Shown in pieces: positions 24,843-33,321 of a stretch of DNA of 33,991 nt. Positions within the stretch are counted from its first letter, which is position 1, and each line of letters opens with the position of its first letter. The stretch lies in assembly GCA_041745535.1 (NCBI GenBank), contig JBGTIS010000056.1:1-33991 (forward strand), given 5' to 3'. Origin of the DNA: JBGTIS01 sp041745535. GTDB lineage: Bacteria > Bacteroidota > Bacteroidia > Cytophagales > Cyclobacteriaceae. A program made the translations under genes and the position numbers. The notes below the pieces were generated by a model. It was given only the letters and a program-made list of their open reading frames with translations, made no database searches and was not told the DNA's origin.

Positions 24843-25793
24843 ATGGCATCTGAACAAGTAAATGTATTAATTATTGGCTCCGGGCCTGCCGGATATACAG
24901 CGGCAATTTATGCTGCACGAGCAGGTATGAATCCTGTGCTGTATCAGGGCAACCAGCCAGGTGGCCAACTTACCATCACTACCGATGTGGAAAACTATCC
25001 GGGCTATCCTGATGGTATTATGGGTCCGCAAATGATGATAGATTTCCAAAAACAAGCCGAAAGATTTGGGGCAAGCATCCGAAGCGGATTTATAACAGCG
25101 GTAGACTTTTCTTCATACCCTCATAAAGTAACTGTTGATGATAAAGAAGTAATTGAAGCTAAGTCAATTATAATTTCTACAGGTGCTTCTGCCAAATGGC
25201 TGGGCATTCCTTCTGAAGAACGCCTGAATGGAAGTGGCGTATCGGCTTGTGCTGTGTGCGATGGTTTCTTTTTCCGTGGTCAGGATGTAGCCATTGTAGG
25301 TGGAGGAGATACGGCGGCAGAGGAAGCCAGTTATTTATCAAAAATATGTAATAAAGTATATTTGCTGGTGCGACGCGACGAAATGCGGGCTTCAGATATT
25401 ATGCAAAAGCGGGTAAAAAACACTAAAAATATTGAGATTCTCTGGAATACCGAAACCGTAGAAATTTTGGGCGATCAGGAAGTAAAAGGTGTGAGGGTAA
25501 AGAATGTGCAAACAGAAGAAACACGCGATATTACCATACAAGGTTTTTTTGTAGCGATTGGCCATAAACCCAATACCGAAATTTTTAAAGATTATCTGGA
25601 TATGGATGAGAATGGATATATTAAAACCGTTCCAGGTACTTCTAAAACCAATATTGAAGGTATTTTTGCTTCTGGTGATGCTCAGGATCATGTATACCGA
25701 CAGGCGGTAACAGCCGCAGCAACGGGCTGTATGGCAGCTTTGGATGCTGAGCGTTTTCTGGCTGAGAAAGAAGCCGAATTGGTTGAAAATTAG
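24843..25793 (+). CDS. trxB: Thioredoxin-disulfide reductase
   Basis: An NADPH-dependent flavoenzyme that keeps thioredoxin reduced in the cytoplasm. The 316 residues carry the FAD-binding IIGSGPAGYTAA (10-21), the redox pair CAVC (Cys136, Cys139), the NADPH-binding GGGDTAAEEA (153-162) with basic VRRDEMRA, and the C-terminal FAD motif GIFASGDAQD. CAVC is one of the normal variants of the CATC active site. Length and order are standard for the low-molecular-weight type. It stands alone between the rpoD terminator and a strong convergent terminator. Confidence 0.97.
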   Translation: MASEQVNVLIIGSGPAGYTAAIYAARAGMNPVLYQGNQPGGQLTITTDVENYPGYPDGIMGPQMMIDFQKQAERFGASIRSGFITAVDFSSYPHKVTVDDKEVIEAKSIIISTGASAKWLGIPSEERLNGSGVSACAVCDGFFFRGQDVAIVGGGDTAAEEASYLSKICNKVYLLVRRDEMRASDIMQKRVKNTKNIEILWNTETVEILGDQEVKGVRVKNVQTEETRDITIQGFFVAIGHKPNTEIFKDYLDMDENGYIKTVPGTSKTNIEGIFASGDAQDHVYRQAVTAAATGCMAALDAERFLAEKEAELVEN

Positions 25794-25807
25794 ATTTATC
25801 TAATAAT

Positions 25808-25845
25808 AAAAAAAGAGTTTGATGCATAGTCAAACTCTTTTTTTT
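25808..25845. terminator. Bidirectional terminator between trxB and the GNAT gene
   Basis: A perfect 15-bp stem (25808-25822 with 25830-25844) with a 7-nt loop. A run on the left and T run on the right give a T tract in both directions. The two genes converge here, only a few bases from the GNAT stop. Confidence 0.88.
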
Positions 25846-25847
25846 GC

Positions 25848-26279
25848 CTATTGCTTTATCATGGTGTAATGCGCGATGTCGCATTCGTAAAACAGGTCGC
25901 CTTTTGGCATAAAACCAAACTTTTTGTAAAAATTCAGGGCAGTTTCCTGCGCATGCATATAAACTAACTTATGCTGTAATCCATGCTCAGCCAAATCAGC
26001 CAGTAGTTGTTGTACAAGCAATGCGCCTACTCCTTTGCCGCGGTAATTTTTTAGCACGGCAAAACGTTCGAGTTTTATGCCTTTGTCGGTTTGTCGCCAG
26101 CGGGCTGTGCCACACGCGTTTCCCTCATCATCAATGGCCATAAAATGAGTGCTTTCATCTTCAAACTGATCAATTTCTTCCTCAGGAGGAACCTGTTGTT
26201 CTTCCACAAACACTTTTTTTCTGATAGCAAAAGCCTTTTCTAATTCTGGCGGTGATGTAATCTTTATTACGCGATACAA
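25848..26279 (-). CDS. GNAT family N-acetyltransferase (YjcF/ElaA-like)
   Basis: A single-domain acetyl-CoA-dependent N-acetyltransferase of 143 residues. It opens with the subgroup-typical AIRKKVFVEEQQVPPEEEID (18-37), then GTARWRQTDKGIKLERFAVL (57-76), the pyrophosphate-binding loop NYRGKGVGALL (78-88) and the C-terminal ALNFYKKFGFMPKGD. The substrate is unknown. It starts 43 bp after the PhoH-like gene stop on the same strand, so the two may be co-transcribed. Confidence 0.9.
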   Translation of the reverse strand: MYRVIKITSPPELEKAFAIRKKVFVEEQQVPPEEEIDQFEDESTHFMAIDDEGNACGTARWRQTDKGIKLERFAVLKNYRGKGVGALLVQQLLADLAEHGLQHKLVYMHAQETALNFYKKFGFMPKGDLFYECDIAHYTMIKQ

Positions 26280-26322
26280 ACCTGTTATAATTTATTTATC
26301 CGAGCAAAAGCATTTCAATTAT

Positions 26323-27270
26323 TTAACTCCTCTTTTCGTCGATATGCTGATAGGCATAAATGATATCTTTTACAATCTTATGACGGACCACGTCTGCATC
26401 ATTTAATTCCACAAAGCCAATACCTTTTATTTTCTGTAAAAGCGAAATGGCTTCAATAAAGCCGGATTTTTGGTTTTTAGGCAAATCAATTTGCGATTGA
26501 TCACCGGTAACAATCATTTTTGAGTGCGGTCCCATACGCGTAAGAAACATTTTCATTTGCATAGGCGTAGTATTTTGCGCTTCATCCAGCAAAATAAACG
26601 CATTGTGTAATGTGCGCCCTCGCATATAGGCCAGAGGCGCTATCTCAATTACGTTGTTCTCCTCATAAAATTTGAGCTTTTCGGTAGGTACCATATCATA
26701 CAAAGCATCATAGATAGGACGCAGATATGGGGCAATCTTTTCCTTCAGGTCACCCGGTAAAAACCCCAGGTTTTCGCCAGATTCAACAGCAGGGCGGGTA
26801 ATAATAATTTTCTTAACTTCTTTGTTTTTTAATGCCCGTACTGCCAATGCCACCGAAATATAAGTTTTACCTGTACCAGCAGGACCAATCGCAAAAATCA
26901 AATCATTTCTTTCGGCTTCCTGTACCAATCGAATCTGGTTTGGTGTTTTGGGTTTAATCACCGATCCCTTGGTTCCATATAGCAAGATGCCATTGTTACT
27001 TTCGTCGATGTGCGGTTTTCGGTCTTTCAGATAGGTTTGTACATTCTCTTCCGTTAATTTCCCGTATTTATGGTAGTGCTGAATAAGCGAATTCAGTATA
27101 TCATTAATTTTAAGGATTTCAGGCGTACTGCCCTGGATGCGGATTTCGTTGCCTCGTGAAACGATCTTGCTTTCGGGAAATGCTTCGGCTATTTCTCTTA
27201 TATTTTTGTTTTCTACTCCTAAAAAGTCAGCAAGCGCAACATTTTCTAGTGTGATAACTTTTTCTACCAA
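26323..27270 (-). CDS. PhoH-like P-loop ATPase
   Basis: A cytoplasmic ATPase of the PhoH/PhoL group, linked to RNA metabolism and ribosome maturation together with YbeY in other bacteria. The 315 residues show a KH-like N-terminal part (about 10-65), the Walker A motif IGPAGTGKTY (128-137), ITRPAVESGENLGFLPG (157-173), the Walker B segment ILLDEAQNTT (226-235), and the downstream sensor KMIVTGDQSQIDLP. All ATPase motifs are intact and the length is normal. The upstream gap to tRNA-Leu is 158 bp and divergent. Confidence 0.93.
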   Translation of the reverse strand: MVEKVITLENVALADFLGVENKNIREIAEAFPESKIVSRGNEIRIQGSTPEILKINDILNSLIQHYHKYGKLTEENVQTYLKDRKPHIDESNNGILLYGTKGSVIKPKTPNQIRLVQEAERNDLIFAIGPAGTGKTYISVALAVRALKNKEVKKIIITRPAVESGENLGFLPGDLKEKIAPYLRPIYDALYDMVPTEKLKFYEENNVIEIAPLAYMRGRTLHNAFILLDEAQNTTPMQMKMFLTRMGPHSKMIVTGDQSQIDLPKNQKSGFIEAISLLQKIKGIGFVELNDADVVRHKIVKDIIYAYQHIDEKRS

Positions 27271-27385
27271 ATTAATGAGATTAGTATGCTAAAATTATAG
27301 TTTGTTATGGTGTAGGTTTTAAACGAGAAAAATACACCATAGTGTTCTATAAATTTAAATAAATATTTGAATTGTTTGCATAACA

Positions 27386-27416
27386 TTGGATATTATTGAA
27401 TCTTTAAATAGGTTTG
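27386..27416 (+). promoter_or_regulatory. Promoter of tRNA-Leu(CAA)
   Basis: TTG at 27386-27388, a 20-bp spacer and TAGGTTTG at 27409-27416, a full match to the Bacteroidota consensus. The tRNA begins 13 bp further on. Confidence 0.7.
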
Positions 27417-27428
27417 CGAACACTTTTT

Positions 27429-27510
27429 GCCAAAGTGGCGGAATTGGTAGACGCGCACGACTCAAAATCGTGTTCCTTCGGGAGTGAGGGTTCGATTCCC
27501 TCCTTTGGTA
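27429..27510 (+). tRNA. tRNA-Leu (anticodon CAA)
   Basis: A class II tRNA with long variable arm (TGTTCCTTCGGGAGTG). Acceptor GCCAAAG pairs with CTTTGGT (G1-U72), D loop GGCGGAATTGGTAGACGC, anticodon loop CTCAAAA with CAA at 27463-27465, T arm GAGGGTTCGATTCCCTC and discriminator A. CCA is not encoded. A run of seven T follows directly. Confidence 0.96.
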
Positions 27511-27585
27511 CTTTTTTTCAGTAATCTTCTGGCCTGCCCGGATAAACTTTCCTCTTAAAACTTTATTTTAAGTTCATCTACGTTT

Positions 27586-28191
27586 CTAAAATATTTTGTA
27601 GTTCCTGAGTTGCTCGAAAAAATGAGGAATTACCATAGGTTGTAGCAAAATTGTTAAGGCGATACCGAACAACGCTCCATAGAGGTGCGCATCATGGTTG
27701 ATATTGTCATTGCCATGTTTTCCGCGTTGGATAGAATAAATAATAAATAAAGCTCCCAGAATAAAGCCGGGTATTGGCAGAATAGCAAATAAATAAAGAT
27801 TTGCGGTAGGATTAATCAAAATGCTGCTGAATAATACTGCCGAAACCCCTCCAGAAGCACCTAAAGCATTATATCCAGGATTATTTTTATGTTTGAAATA
27901 AGTAGGTATGTCCGAAATAATAATACCTACCAGATACAGAACCAGGAAGAAAACATAACCGAATACCTGTTCTATTATAGCACCAAAAAAATAAAGGGTA
28001 AACATATTAAAGAAAAGGTGCATATAACCCTGGTGAATAAAACCGGAAGTTATAAACCTGTGGTATTCGTTTCTGGTATTCACCGCATAAGGATTGAATA
28101 ACCATTTCTGAAGAATATGCGGCCGATTCCAGGCAAATAAACTGGTTCCTACGGTAATAGCAATAATTATGATTGTAACAGATAATTCCAT
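27586..28191 (-). CDS. Rhomboid family intramembrane serine protease
   Basis: A polytopic intramembrane protease of 201 residues with about six hydrophobic segments. The catalytic dyad is present: Ser113 in GASGG (111-115) and His169 in NHDAHLYGALFG. The oxyanion-side motif HLFFNMF (His58, Asn62) is also intact, so the enzyme should be active. Its substrate is unknown. It is last in a likely minus-strand operon after RNase R and the polyprenyl synthase, starting 26 bp after the latter. Confidence 0.93.
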   Translation of the reverse strand: MELSVTIIIIAITVGTSLFAWNRPHILQKWLFNPYAVNTRNEYHRFITSGFIHQGYMHLFFNMFTLYFFGAIIEQVFGYVFFLVLYLVGIIISDIPTYFKHKNNPGYNALGASGGVSAVLFSSILINPTANLYLFAILPIPGFILGALFIIYSIQRGKHGNDNINHDAHLYGALFGIALTILLQPMVIPHFFEQLRNYKIF

Positions 28192-28217
28192 TTATGTGTA
28201 TTGTAATAAAGCTATAA

Positions 28218-29195
28218 CTATTTTTCTCTTTCAATCAGGTCGGTAGCAAATGATCTGAGTGACGATTTTTTATTTTCTGGTAAAGGCAATTTATCCAGTG
28301 AAGCAAATCCGGCATTAAAATACTCGTTCATTTTTAGTTCAGTCAGGTCGCGCATGCCTAACTGATTGTAAATACTTACTACCTGTTTTACCTTTTCACC
28401 TTTATCAAAAAATTCTTTGGTCAACCAATCTTCAAGTTTATCTTTCTCAGGTTGCTGAGCTTTTTCCAACGCTTTGATCAGCAGGAAAGTTTTTTTATTT
28501 ACAATGATATCGCCACCTACCTGTTTTCCAAATTTTCCCTGATCGGCATATACATCTAATAAATCATCTTTTAGTTGAAAGCCAATGCCAATCATAATAC
28601 CAAATTCCTGCAGCAAAGCACAGCTTTGTTCATCGGCGCCGCCAATAATAGCGCCTAATTCCATGCTAAGGCCCAATAAAGCAGCTGTTTTCAACCTTAT
28701 CATATTCAGATATTCTTCTTCTGAAACAGCTGTTTTAGTTTCAAAATTCATATCATATTGCTGCCCTTCGCATACTTCTGTAGCGCATTTATTAAATGCG
28801 GCCAGCACGGTATTTAATTTTTCTGGTGGCACCTGCATAAGTAGTTCATAAGCTTTTACCATCATTACATCGCCTGATAAAATGGCAATATTATCGTTCC
28901 ACCGCTTATGCACGGTAGGTTCGCCACGACGCAACGGCGCTTTGTCCATAATATCGTCGTGCATCAGGGTAAAATTATGAAAAACCTCTACAGCCAAGGC
29001 TACATTCAAAATTTCTTCAGGGGAATCTTTATACAAAGAATAAGAAAGCAATGTAAGCAATGGACGTAATCTTTTTCCGCCCAGCGCCATAATGTAGCGG
29101 ATAGGTTCATAAAGTTCGGGCGGGTTTAGCCCAAACTGTAATGTTTCTATTTTCCGATTGATCAAATCGGCAAATTCCTGACCTTCATTTTTCAT
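28218..29195 (-). CDS. Polyprenyl (geranylgeranyl/farnesyl) diphosphate synthase
   Basis: A trans-isoprenyl diphosphate synthase condensing IPP with allylic diphosphates. The 325 residues have GGKRLRP (39-45), the first Asp-rich motif DDIMD (80-84) with RRG (89-91), and the second Asp-rich motif DDLLD (210-214) preceded by GFQLK. An aromatic residue five positions before the first Asp-rich motif (Phe75) is a known limiter of chain length, so a C15-C20 product is more likely than a long quinone side chain; this is inference. The gene sits between RNase R and rhomboid in one strand block. Confidence 0.92.
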   Translation of the reverse strand: MKNEGQEFADLINRKIETLQFGLNPPELYEPIRYIMALGGKRLRPLLTLLSYSLYKDSPEEILNVALAVEVFHNFTLMHDDIMDKAPLRRGEPTVHKRWNDNIAILSGDVMMVKAYELLMQVPPEKLNTVLAAFNKCATEVCEGQQYDMNFETKTAVSEEEYLNMIRLKTAALLGLSMELGAIIGGADEQSCALLQEFGIMIGIGFQLKDDLLDVYADQGKFGKQVGGDIIVNKKTFLLIKALEKAQQPEKDKLEDWLTKEFFDKGEKVKQVVSIYNQLGMRDLTELKMNEYFNAGFASLDKLPLPENKKSSLRSFATDLIEREK

Positions 29196-29270
29196 ACAAC
29201 AACAATCACCTTAACAAATTCTTAAAAAAGGTGTTTTATATTTTGTAAAATTACTAACAAACAAAATAAA

Positions 29271-31427
29271 CTATTTTGTAAACTCTAAATCAATAGTGCG
29301 CCGATCGATGTCAGTGCCAATTACCCGAACATGTACTTTATCGCCGAGAGCGATCACGCGTTTCTTTCGTTTGCCAATAATCCGGAAGTTTTTGGCGTCG
29401 AAATCGTAATAATCATCTTTCATGTCGGCCAGGCGCACCATGCCTTCGCATTTGGTTTCTGTAATTTCTACAAAAACACCCCACTCAGTTACGCCCGATA
29501 CAATACCTTCAAAATCATGGCCTTCCATGCTTTCCATAAACTGCACTTGCTTGTACTTAATGGAAGCCCTCTCAGCATCAGCGGCCCGCTTTTCCATTTC
29601 CGACGAATGTTCACATTTTTTTTCGTACAACTCCTGGTCGGCCGGTTTGTCCGTATCCAGATAATGCTGCAGCAGCCGATGCACCATTACATCAGGATAA
29701 CGCCTAATGGGGGAAGTAAAATGCGTGTAATGCTCGAAAGCCAAACCAAAATGGCCTTTTGCCCGGGTTGTGTATTTCGCTTTGGCCATGGTGCGAATGG
29801 CCAGTGCCTGTAAGATATTTTCTTCCGGTTTTCCTTCAATTTCCGCCGTTAAATTGTTCAATGTATTGGCAATGGAGCCTGCTTCAAGATTAAGTTTATA
29901 CCCAAAACGCTGGGCAAAAGTAGCAAAATCCTGAATTTTATCAGCATCGGGAAAATCGTGTGTCCGGTAAACAAATGTGTTTTTTTCGCCTCGCTTTTTG
30001 ATACCAAATACATACTCAGCCACTTTTTTGTTGGCTAAAAGCATAAATTCCTCAATCAGCTTGTGAGCATCTTTTCTCACTTTTGGGATTACTTCCAGCG
30101 GATTTCCTTTTTCATCTAATCTGAATTTGACTTCGGTAGTTTCAAAATTTATCGCGCCGTTTTTAAATCGTTGCTTGCGAAGCTTCAATGCCAGTTGGTT
30201 CAGGGTATTGATTTCATCGGCAAAATCGCCTTTGCCGGTTTCTATACATTCCTGCGCTTCTTCGTAAGTAAACCGCCGGTCGGAATAAATAATGGTACGG
30301 CCATACCATTCTTTTTTAATATGGCCCTGTTTATCTATTTCAAACACGACAGAAAAAGTTAGTTTTTCTTCTTCTGGTCGGAGTGAGCATAAAAAGTTAG
30401 AAAGCTTTTCGGGCAGCATAGGCGATACACGGTCTACCAGATACACAGAAGTAGCGCGCTCAAAAGCTTCTTTGTCTAATTGTGTATCGGGTTTAAGGTA
30501 ATGGGTTACATCCGCGATGTGTACCCCTATTTCGTAGTTGCCATTTTCTAGTTGTTGGATTGAAAGCGCGTCGTCAAAATCTTTGGCATCGAACGGGTCG
30601 ATGGTGAAAGTAGTAACTTTTCGAAAATCACGCCTGTTGCTGATTTCTTTTTTAGAAATGCCTTCTTTAATTTTTTCTGCTTCTTGCAATACCGATTCAG
30701 GAAATTCAAGCGGAAGGCCAAATTCAGCCATAATAGAATGTATTTCGGCATTGTTATCACCGGCAGGGCCTAACACATTAACGATTTTTCCTACCGGATT
30801 TCTGTCTTTGGTAGGCCATTCTGTAATTTCTACAATAACTTTATCATTGTTTTTGGCGCCTTTGGTGTCACTTAGTTTTACGAAAATATCGTAATACATT
30901 TTTCGGTTATCAGAAACTACAAAAGCAAACTGCTTAGATAGTTCGAGCCTTCCTACAAATTCTTTTCTTCGGCGCTCCACAATTTCCACCACTTCACCTT
31001 CAGCACGGCGTTTGCCAAAACCGGAGCCATACGCCATTACTTTTACCAGATCACCATCCAGGGCATTCATCAGGTAGTCACCATCTACTTTAATATCTTC
31101 TTCCAGTTCATCACAAATAATAAATGCATACCGGGGGTTTACATAATCGACGCGGCCTACATAATAGCCAGGTTCGGAAAGCGTTTGGTATTTGCCATTG
31201 GGTATTTGCCTTACCTTACCTTCTTGTAGCAATGCGTCGAGTACGCCTTGTACAGCGCCTTTGGATTTTTTATCGGTTACGCCCAATTGTCGGGCTACCT
31301 GCACAGGAGAATAAGCTCTGGATAGATTGGCATCTAAAAGGCTCATGGTCCTGTTTTTGAGCTCACTGTTAGTAAATTTATGATTGTTATTTCGCGATCG
31401 GTTTTTTTTATCTTTCTTTTTTACCAT
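29271..31427 (-). CDS. rnr: Ribonuclease R
   Basis: A processive 3'-5' hydrolytic exoribonuclease able to digest structured RNA. From the ATG at 31427 (718 aa) the order is a basic N-terminus (MVKKKDKKNRSR) and winged-helix domain, two cold-shock domains (about 85-230), and the RNB catalytic domain with TIDPFDAKDFDD (275-286, Mg-binding Asp residues). RRYPDVMVHRLLQHYL follows, and the C-terminal S1 domain has FEGIVSGVTEWGVFVEI. An ATG nine codons upstream (31454) is possible, but the Lys/Arg-rich start is typical of Bacteroidota RNase R. The usual Lys-rich C-terminal tail is absent; the protein ends shortly after the S1 domain. Confidence 0.94.
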   Translation of the reverse strand: MVKKKDKKNRSRNNNHKFTNSELKNRTMSLLDANLSRAYSPVQVARQLGVTDKKSKGAVQGVLDALLQEGKVRQIPNGKYQTLSEPGYYVGRVDYVNPRYAFIICDELEEDIKVDGDYLMNALDGDLVKVMAYGSGFGKRRAEGEVVEIVERRRKEFVGRLELSKQFAFVVSDNRKMYYDIFVKLSDTKGAKNNDKVIVEITEWPTKDRNPVGKIVNVLGPAGDNNAEIHSIMAEFGLPLEFPESVLQEAEKIKEGISKKEISNRRDFRKVTTFTIDPFDAKDFDDALSIQQLENGNYEIGVHIADVTHYLKPDTQLDKEAFERATSVYLVDRVSPMLPEKLSNFLCSLRPEEEKLTFSVVFEIDKQGHIKKEWYGRTIIYSDRRFTYEEAQECIETGKGDFADEINTLNQLALKLRKQRFKNGAINFETTEVKFRLDEKGNPLEVIPKVRKDAHKLIEEFMLLANKKVAEYVFGIKKRGEKNTFVYRTHDFPDADKIQDFATFAQRFGYKLNLEAGSIANTLNNLTAEIEGKPEENILQALAIRTMAKAKYTTRAKGHFGLAFEHYTHFTSPIRRYPDVMVHRLLQHYLDTDKPADQELYEKKCEHSSEMEKRAADAERASIKYKQVQFMESMEGHDFEGIVSGVTEWGVFVEITETKCEGMVRLADMKDDYYDFDAKNFRIIGKRKKRVIALGDKVHVRVIGTDIDRRTIDLEFTK

Positions 31428-31454
31428 ATTAAAAATTTCTAATGGGGATGGCAT

Positions 31455-31654
31455 TTGAGGCCAAAAATGTGTTTTATATGAGATATGAATGTAAAGCTAC
31501 CATGCTTTTGGGCGGTCGGGGGGCTTTTGATAGAACTTTGTTCTGCAGGTTCCTTTTGGAGTAAATTGCAGCAAGCTTCAATAAGTTAACGAATATGTTT
31601 GTACAATTGTTTCTAGGCGAATTTTGTTCACAGGGTTTACAAATCTTAATACCA
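31455..31654. other. Spacer with a G-rich tract
   Basis: No convincing gene is seen. A G-rich, strand-asymmetric segment (GGGCGGTCGGGGGGC, about 31510-31524) stands out against the AT-rich background and recalls G-rich intergenic repeats of Cytophagales. It should also carry the RNase R promoter, which I could not identify. Confidence 0.35.
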
Positions 31655-32380
31655 TCAGATAAAGCTAATATTTTCTTCTGGAATGGCAGGCAAACCATTC
31701 ATTTTCAAATACACCTGAGCCAAAATGGCCACATCCTGCTGACAGTCTTTTACAATTTTTGGTAAATCACTTTCAATATAATATACTTCATTCACATCGC
31801 TGCCTTCTACTTTTACCGATTCATCTGAGTTTACTTCAAACAGGGCTGCCAGTACATCTATGGAAGTAAAGTTTTTCCGGTCACCAAATTTCCACATTTC
31901 CATGGTATCCAAATGGCGCACCTGCCATCCTTTTTTGCCACTCAGGTCCAGCGCTTTGGGCAAGGGAATGCCATTTACCACCATCCGGCGGCATATATAC
32001 GGAAAGTCAAACTCTTTACCATTATGGGCACATAAGTAAAGCTTATTAAAGTTAAATTTTTCTACCAGTTCTTTAAAATCCAGTAAAAGATCTTTCTCAT
32101 CTACACCTGAGAAATTTTTCACCCGCAGGCTAATTTCATCTTCTTCTTTTTCATGAATGATACCTGCCGCGATTACAATTATTTTTCCAAACTCGGCATA
32201 AATACCCGCTCTTTCGGTATATAATTCTGCCGGGGTAATATTTTTTTCGTTAGCGGTGAACTGCATCTTTTTTTCCCAGGCTTTCTGCATTCTTGGGTCC
32301 AGTGCGTCGTAGTCGGCGGCGGTAGTAACGGTTTCAATATCCAGAAAAAGAATATCGCGTAAAGGTGGAAAAGTTTTCAT
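31655..32380 (-). CDS. Predicted 3'-5' exonuclease, DEDD (PolB exonuclease-like) family
   Basis: A ribonuclease-H-fold exonuclease of 241 residues. Exo I is FLDIET (12-17, Asp14, Glu16). Exo II is CAHNGKEFDFPY (117-128, Asp125). Exo III is VKDCQQDVAIL (210-220, Asp216). DEDDy enzymes carry Tyr four residues before the last Asp; here that position is Asp212, and no Tyr or His replaces it, so activity may be altered. The rest of the domain appears complete. The protein resembles the stand-alone PolB-type exonucleases common in Bacteroidota; its substrate is unknown. It follows dcd on the same strand by 26 bp. Confidence 0.85.
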   Translation of the reverse strand: MKTFPPLRDILFLDIETVTTAADYDALDPRMQKAWEKKMQFTANEKNITPAELYTERAGIYAEFGKIIVIAAGIIHEKEEDEISLRVKNFSGVDEKDLLLDFKELVEKFNFNKLYLCAHNGKEFDFPYICRRMVVNGIPLPKALDLSGKKGWQVRHLDTMEMWKFGDRKNFTSIDVLAALFEVNSDESVKVEGSDVNEVYYIESDLPKIVKDCQQDVAILAQVYLKMNGLPAIPEENISFI

Positions 32381-32406
32381 AGAAAAAAGGTTAAGGCATT
32401 GAATTA

Positions 32407-32925
32407 TTACTCGAAATCTTTAAAAAGTAAACTAGGTTGTATACCCTTATTGTTTTGATATTTTTTGCTGCTGTAAGTCTCATATTCGCCTTCGATACTA
32501 TGATAAAATATCTGGCAAATTTCCACACCGGCATAAATGCGGATAGGCTGTACACAAAACATTTCCAGCGTCCAAAAGCCGGAAAATCCAACATCACCAA
32601 AACCAGCGGTAATATGTACAAAAAGACCGAGCCTACCAATAGATGAACGACCTTCGAGCATGGGTACATAATTTTCTGTTTTCGTATGTTCAAGCGTTCT
32701 GCCCAGATACAGCTTATTGGTTTCCAGTAAAATGCCTTCGCCAGGAATGGTGATTTTAGTAGCAGTATTTTCCTTTTTCATATCCAACTGATGGTTGTTA
32801 TACACCAGCAGGTCCTGATGCAGGCGCAGGTTATAACTATTAGGATTAAGCTGCGATTCTTCAAAAGGCTCAATAAATATTTGCTTATTTAATTTACTTT
32901 TAATGGATTTTCCTGAAAGAATCAT
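32407..32925 (-). CDS. dcd: dCTP deaminase
   Basis: Deaminates dCTP to dUTP, feeding dUTPase and thymidylate synthesis; a trimeric cytoplasmic enzyme. From the ATG at 32925 (172 aa) the protein starts MILSGKSIKSKL, the usual Dcd N-terminus. An ATG 14 codons upstream (32967) would add a non-conserved leader. Signature motifs are LNPNSYNLRLH, MLEGRSSIGRLGLFVH and TAGFGDVGFSGFWTLEM, which carry the nucleotide-binding Arg/Ser residues and the catalytic Glu region, and PIRIYAGVEICQIFYH near the end. It is complete and followed closely by the exonuclease gene. Confidence 0.94.
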   Translation of the reverse strand: MILSGKSIKSKLNKQIFIEPFEESQLNPNSYNLRLHQDLLVYNNHQLDMKKENTATKITIPGEGILLETNKLYLGRTLEHTKTENYVPMLEGRSSIGRLGLFVHITAGFGDVGFSGFWTLEMFCVQPIRIYAGVEICQIFYHSIEGEYETYSSKKYQNNKGIQPSLLFKDFE

Positions 32926-33062
32926 ATGAAATAAGTTAATAATGTATTTTAGTTGAGCAGCTTGCACTTTCAGCAGTACATGCGCAAAAAAGCTCTGTTA
33001 GCGTTGAATTAGGTTTTGTGGTAAAACTAACAAGAATTCGCTAAATTATTTGTAGGTAGGTA

Positions 33063-33092
33063 TTGTTATTTAAAAGGGCTTGTTTAAATTTG
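33063..33092 (+). promoter_or_regulatory. Promoter of the tRNA-Gly/tRNA-Leu unit
   Basis: TTG at 33063-33065, a 19-bp spacer and TAAATTTG at 33085-33092, a full consensus match. The tRNA-Gly begins 19 bp downstream. Confidence 0.7.
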
Positions 33093-33110
33093 TACTCCCG
33101 TTTCGGAAAA

Positions 33111-33183
33111 GCGAAAGTAGCTCAGCTGGTAGAGCGCGACCTTGCCAAGGTCGAGGCCGCGGGTTCGAACCCCGTCTTTCGCT
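33111..33183 (+). tRNA. tRNA-Gly (anticodon GCC)
   Basis: Cloverleaf with acceptor GCGAAAG/CTTTCGC, D arm GCTCAGCTGGTAGAGC, anticodon stem CGACC/GGTCG around TTGCCAA (GCC at 33144-33146), T arm GCGGGTTCGAACCCCGT and discriminator T. CCA is not encoded. First of two tRNAs sharing a promoter. Confidence 0.97.
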
Positions 33184-33194
33184 CATCTTATACC

Positions 33195-33227
33195 ATAACA
33201 AAGCGACCCGCAAGGTCGCTTTGTTAT
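33195..33227 (+). terminator. Strong hairpin between tRNA-Gly and tRNA-Leu
   Basis: A perfect 14-bp stem (33195-33208 with 33214-33227) has the loop CGCAA. It lacks a proper T tract (TTCCTGCC follows), so it may be a weak terminator or a processing signal between the two tRNAs, not a full stop. Confidence 0.5.
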
Positions 33228-33231
33228 TCCT

Positions 33232-33316
33232 GCCGGGATGGTGGAATTGGTAGACACGCAAGACTTAAAATCTTGTGACCGTTAAGGTCGTGCGGGTTCA
33301 AGTCCCGCTCCTGGTA
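33232..33316 (+). tRNA. tRNA-Leu (anticodon TAA)
   Basis: A class II tRNA: acceptor GCCGGGA with TCCTGGT (two G-U pairs), D loop GGTGGAATTGGTAGACAC, anticodon stem CAAGA/TCTTG around CTTAAAA (TAA at 33266-33268), variable arm GTGACCGTTAAGGTCGT, T arm GCGGGTTCAAGTCCCGC, discriminator A. CCA is not encoded. It lies 48 bp after tRNA-Gly. Confidence 0.97.
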
Positions 33317-33321
33317 CATGT

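Noticed and set aside
27554..27572. CTTAAAA/TTTTAAG inverted repeat between tRNA-Leu and rhomboid as terminator
   Set aside because: Purely A/T-dominated 7-bp arms with no T tract on either strand.
31474..31698. 74-codon minus-strand frame overlapping the exonuclease 3' end
   Set aside because: It has no recognisable motif, its composition is random-looking and it overlaps a well-supported gene.
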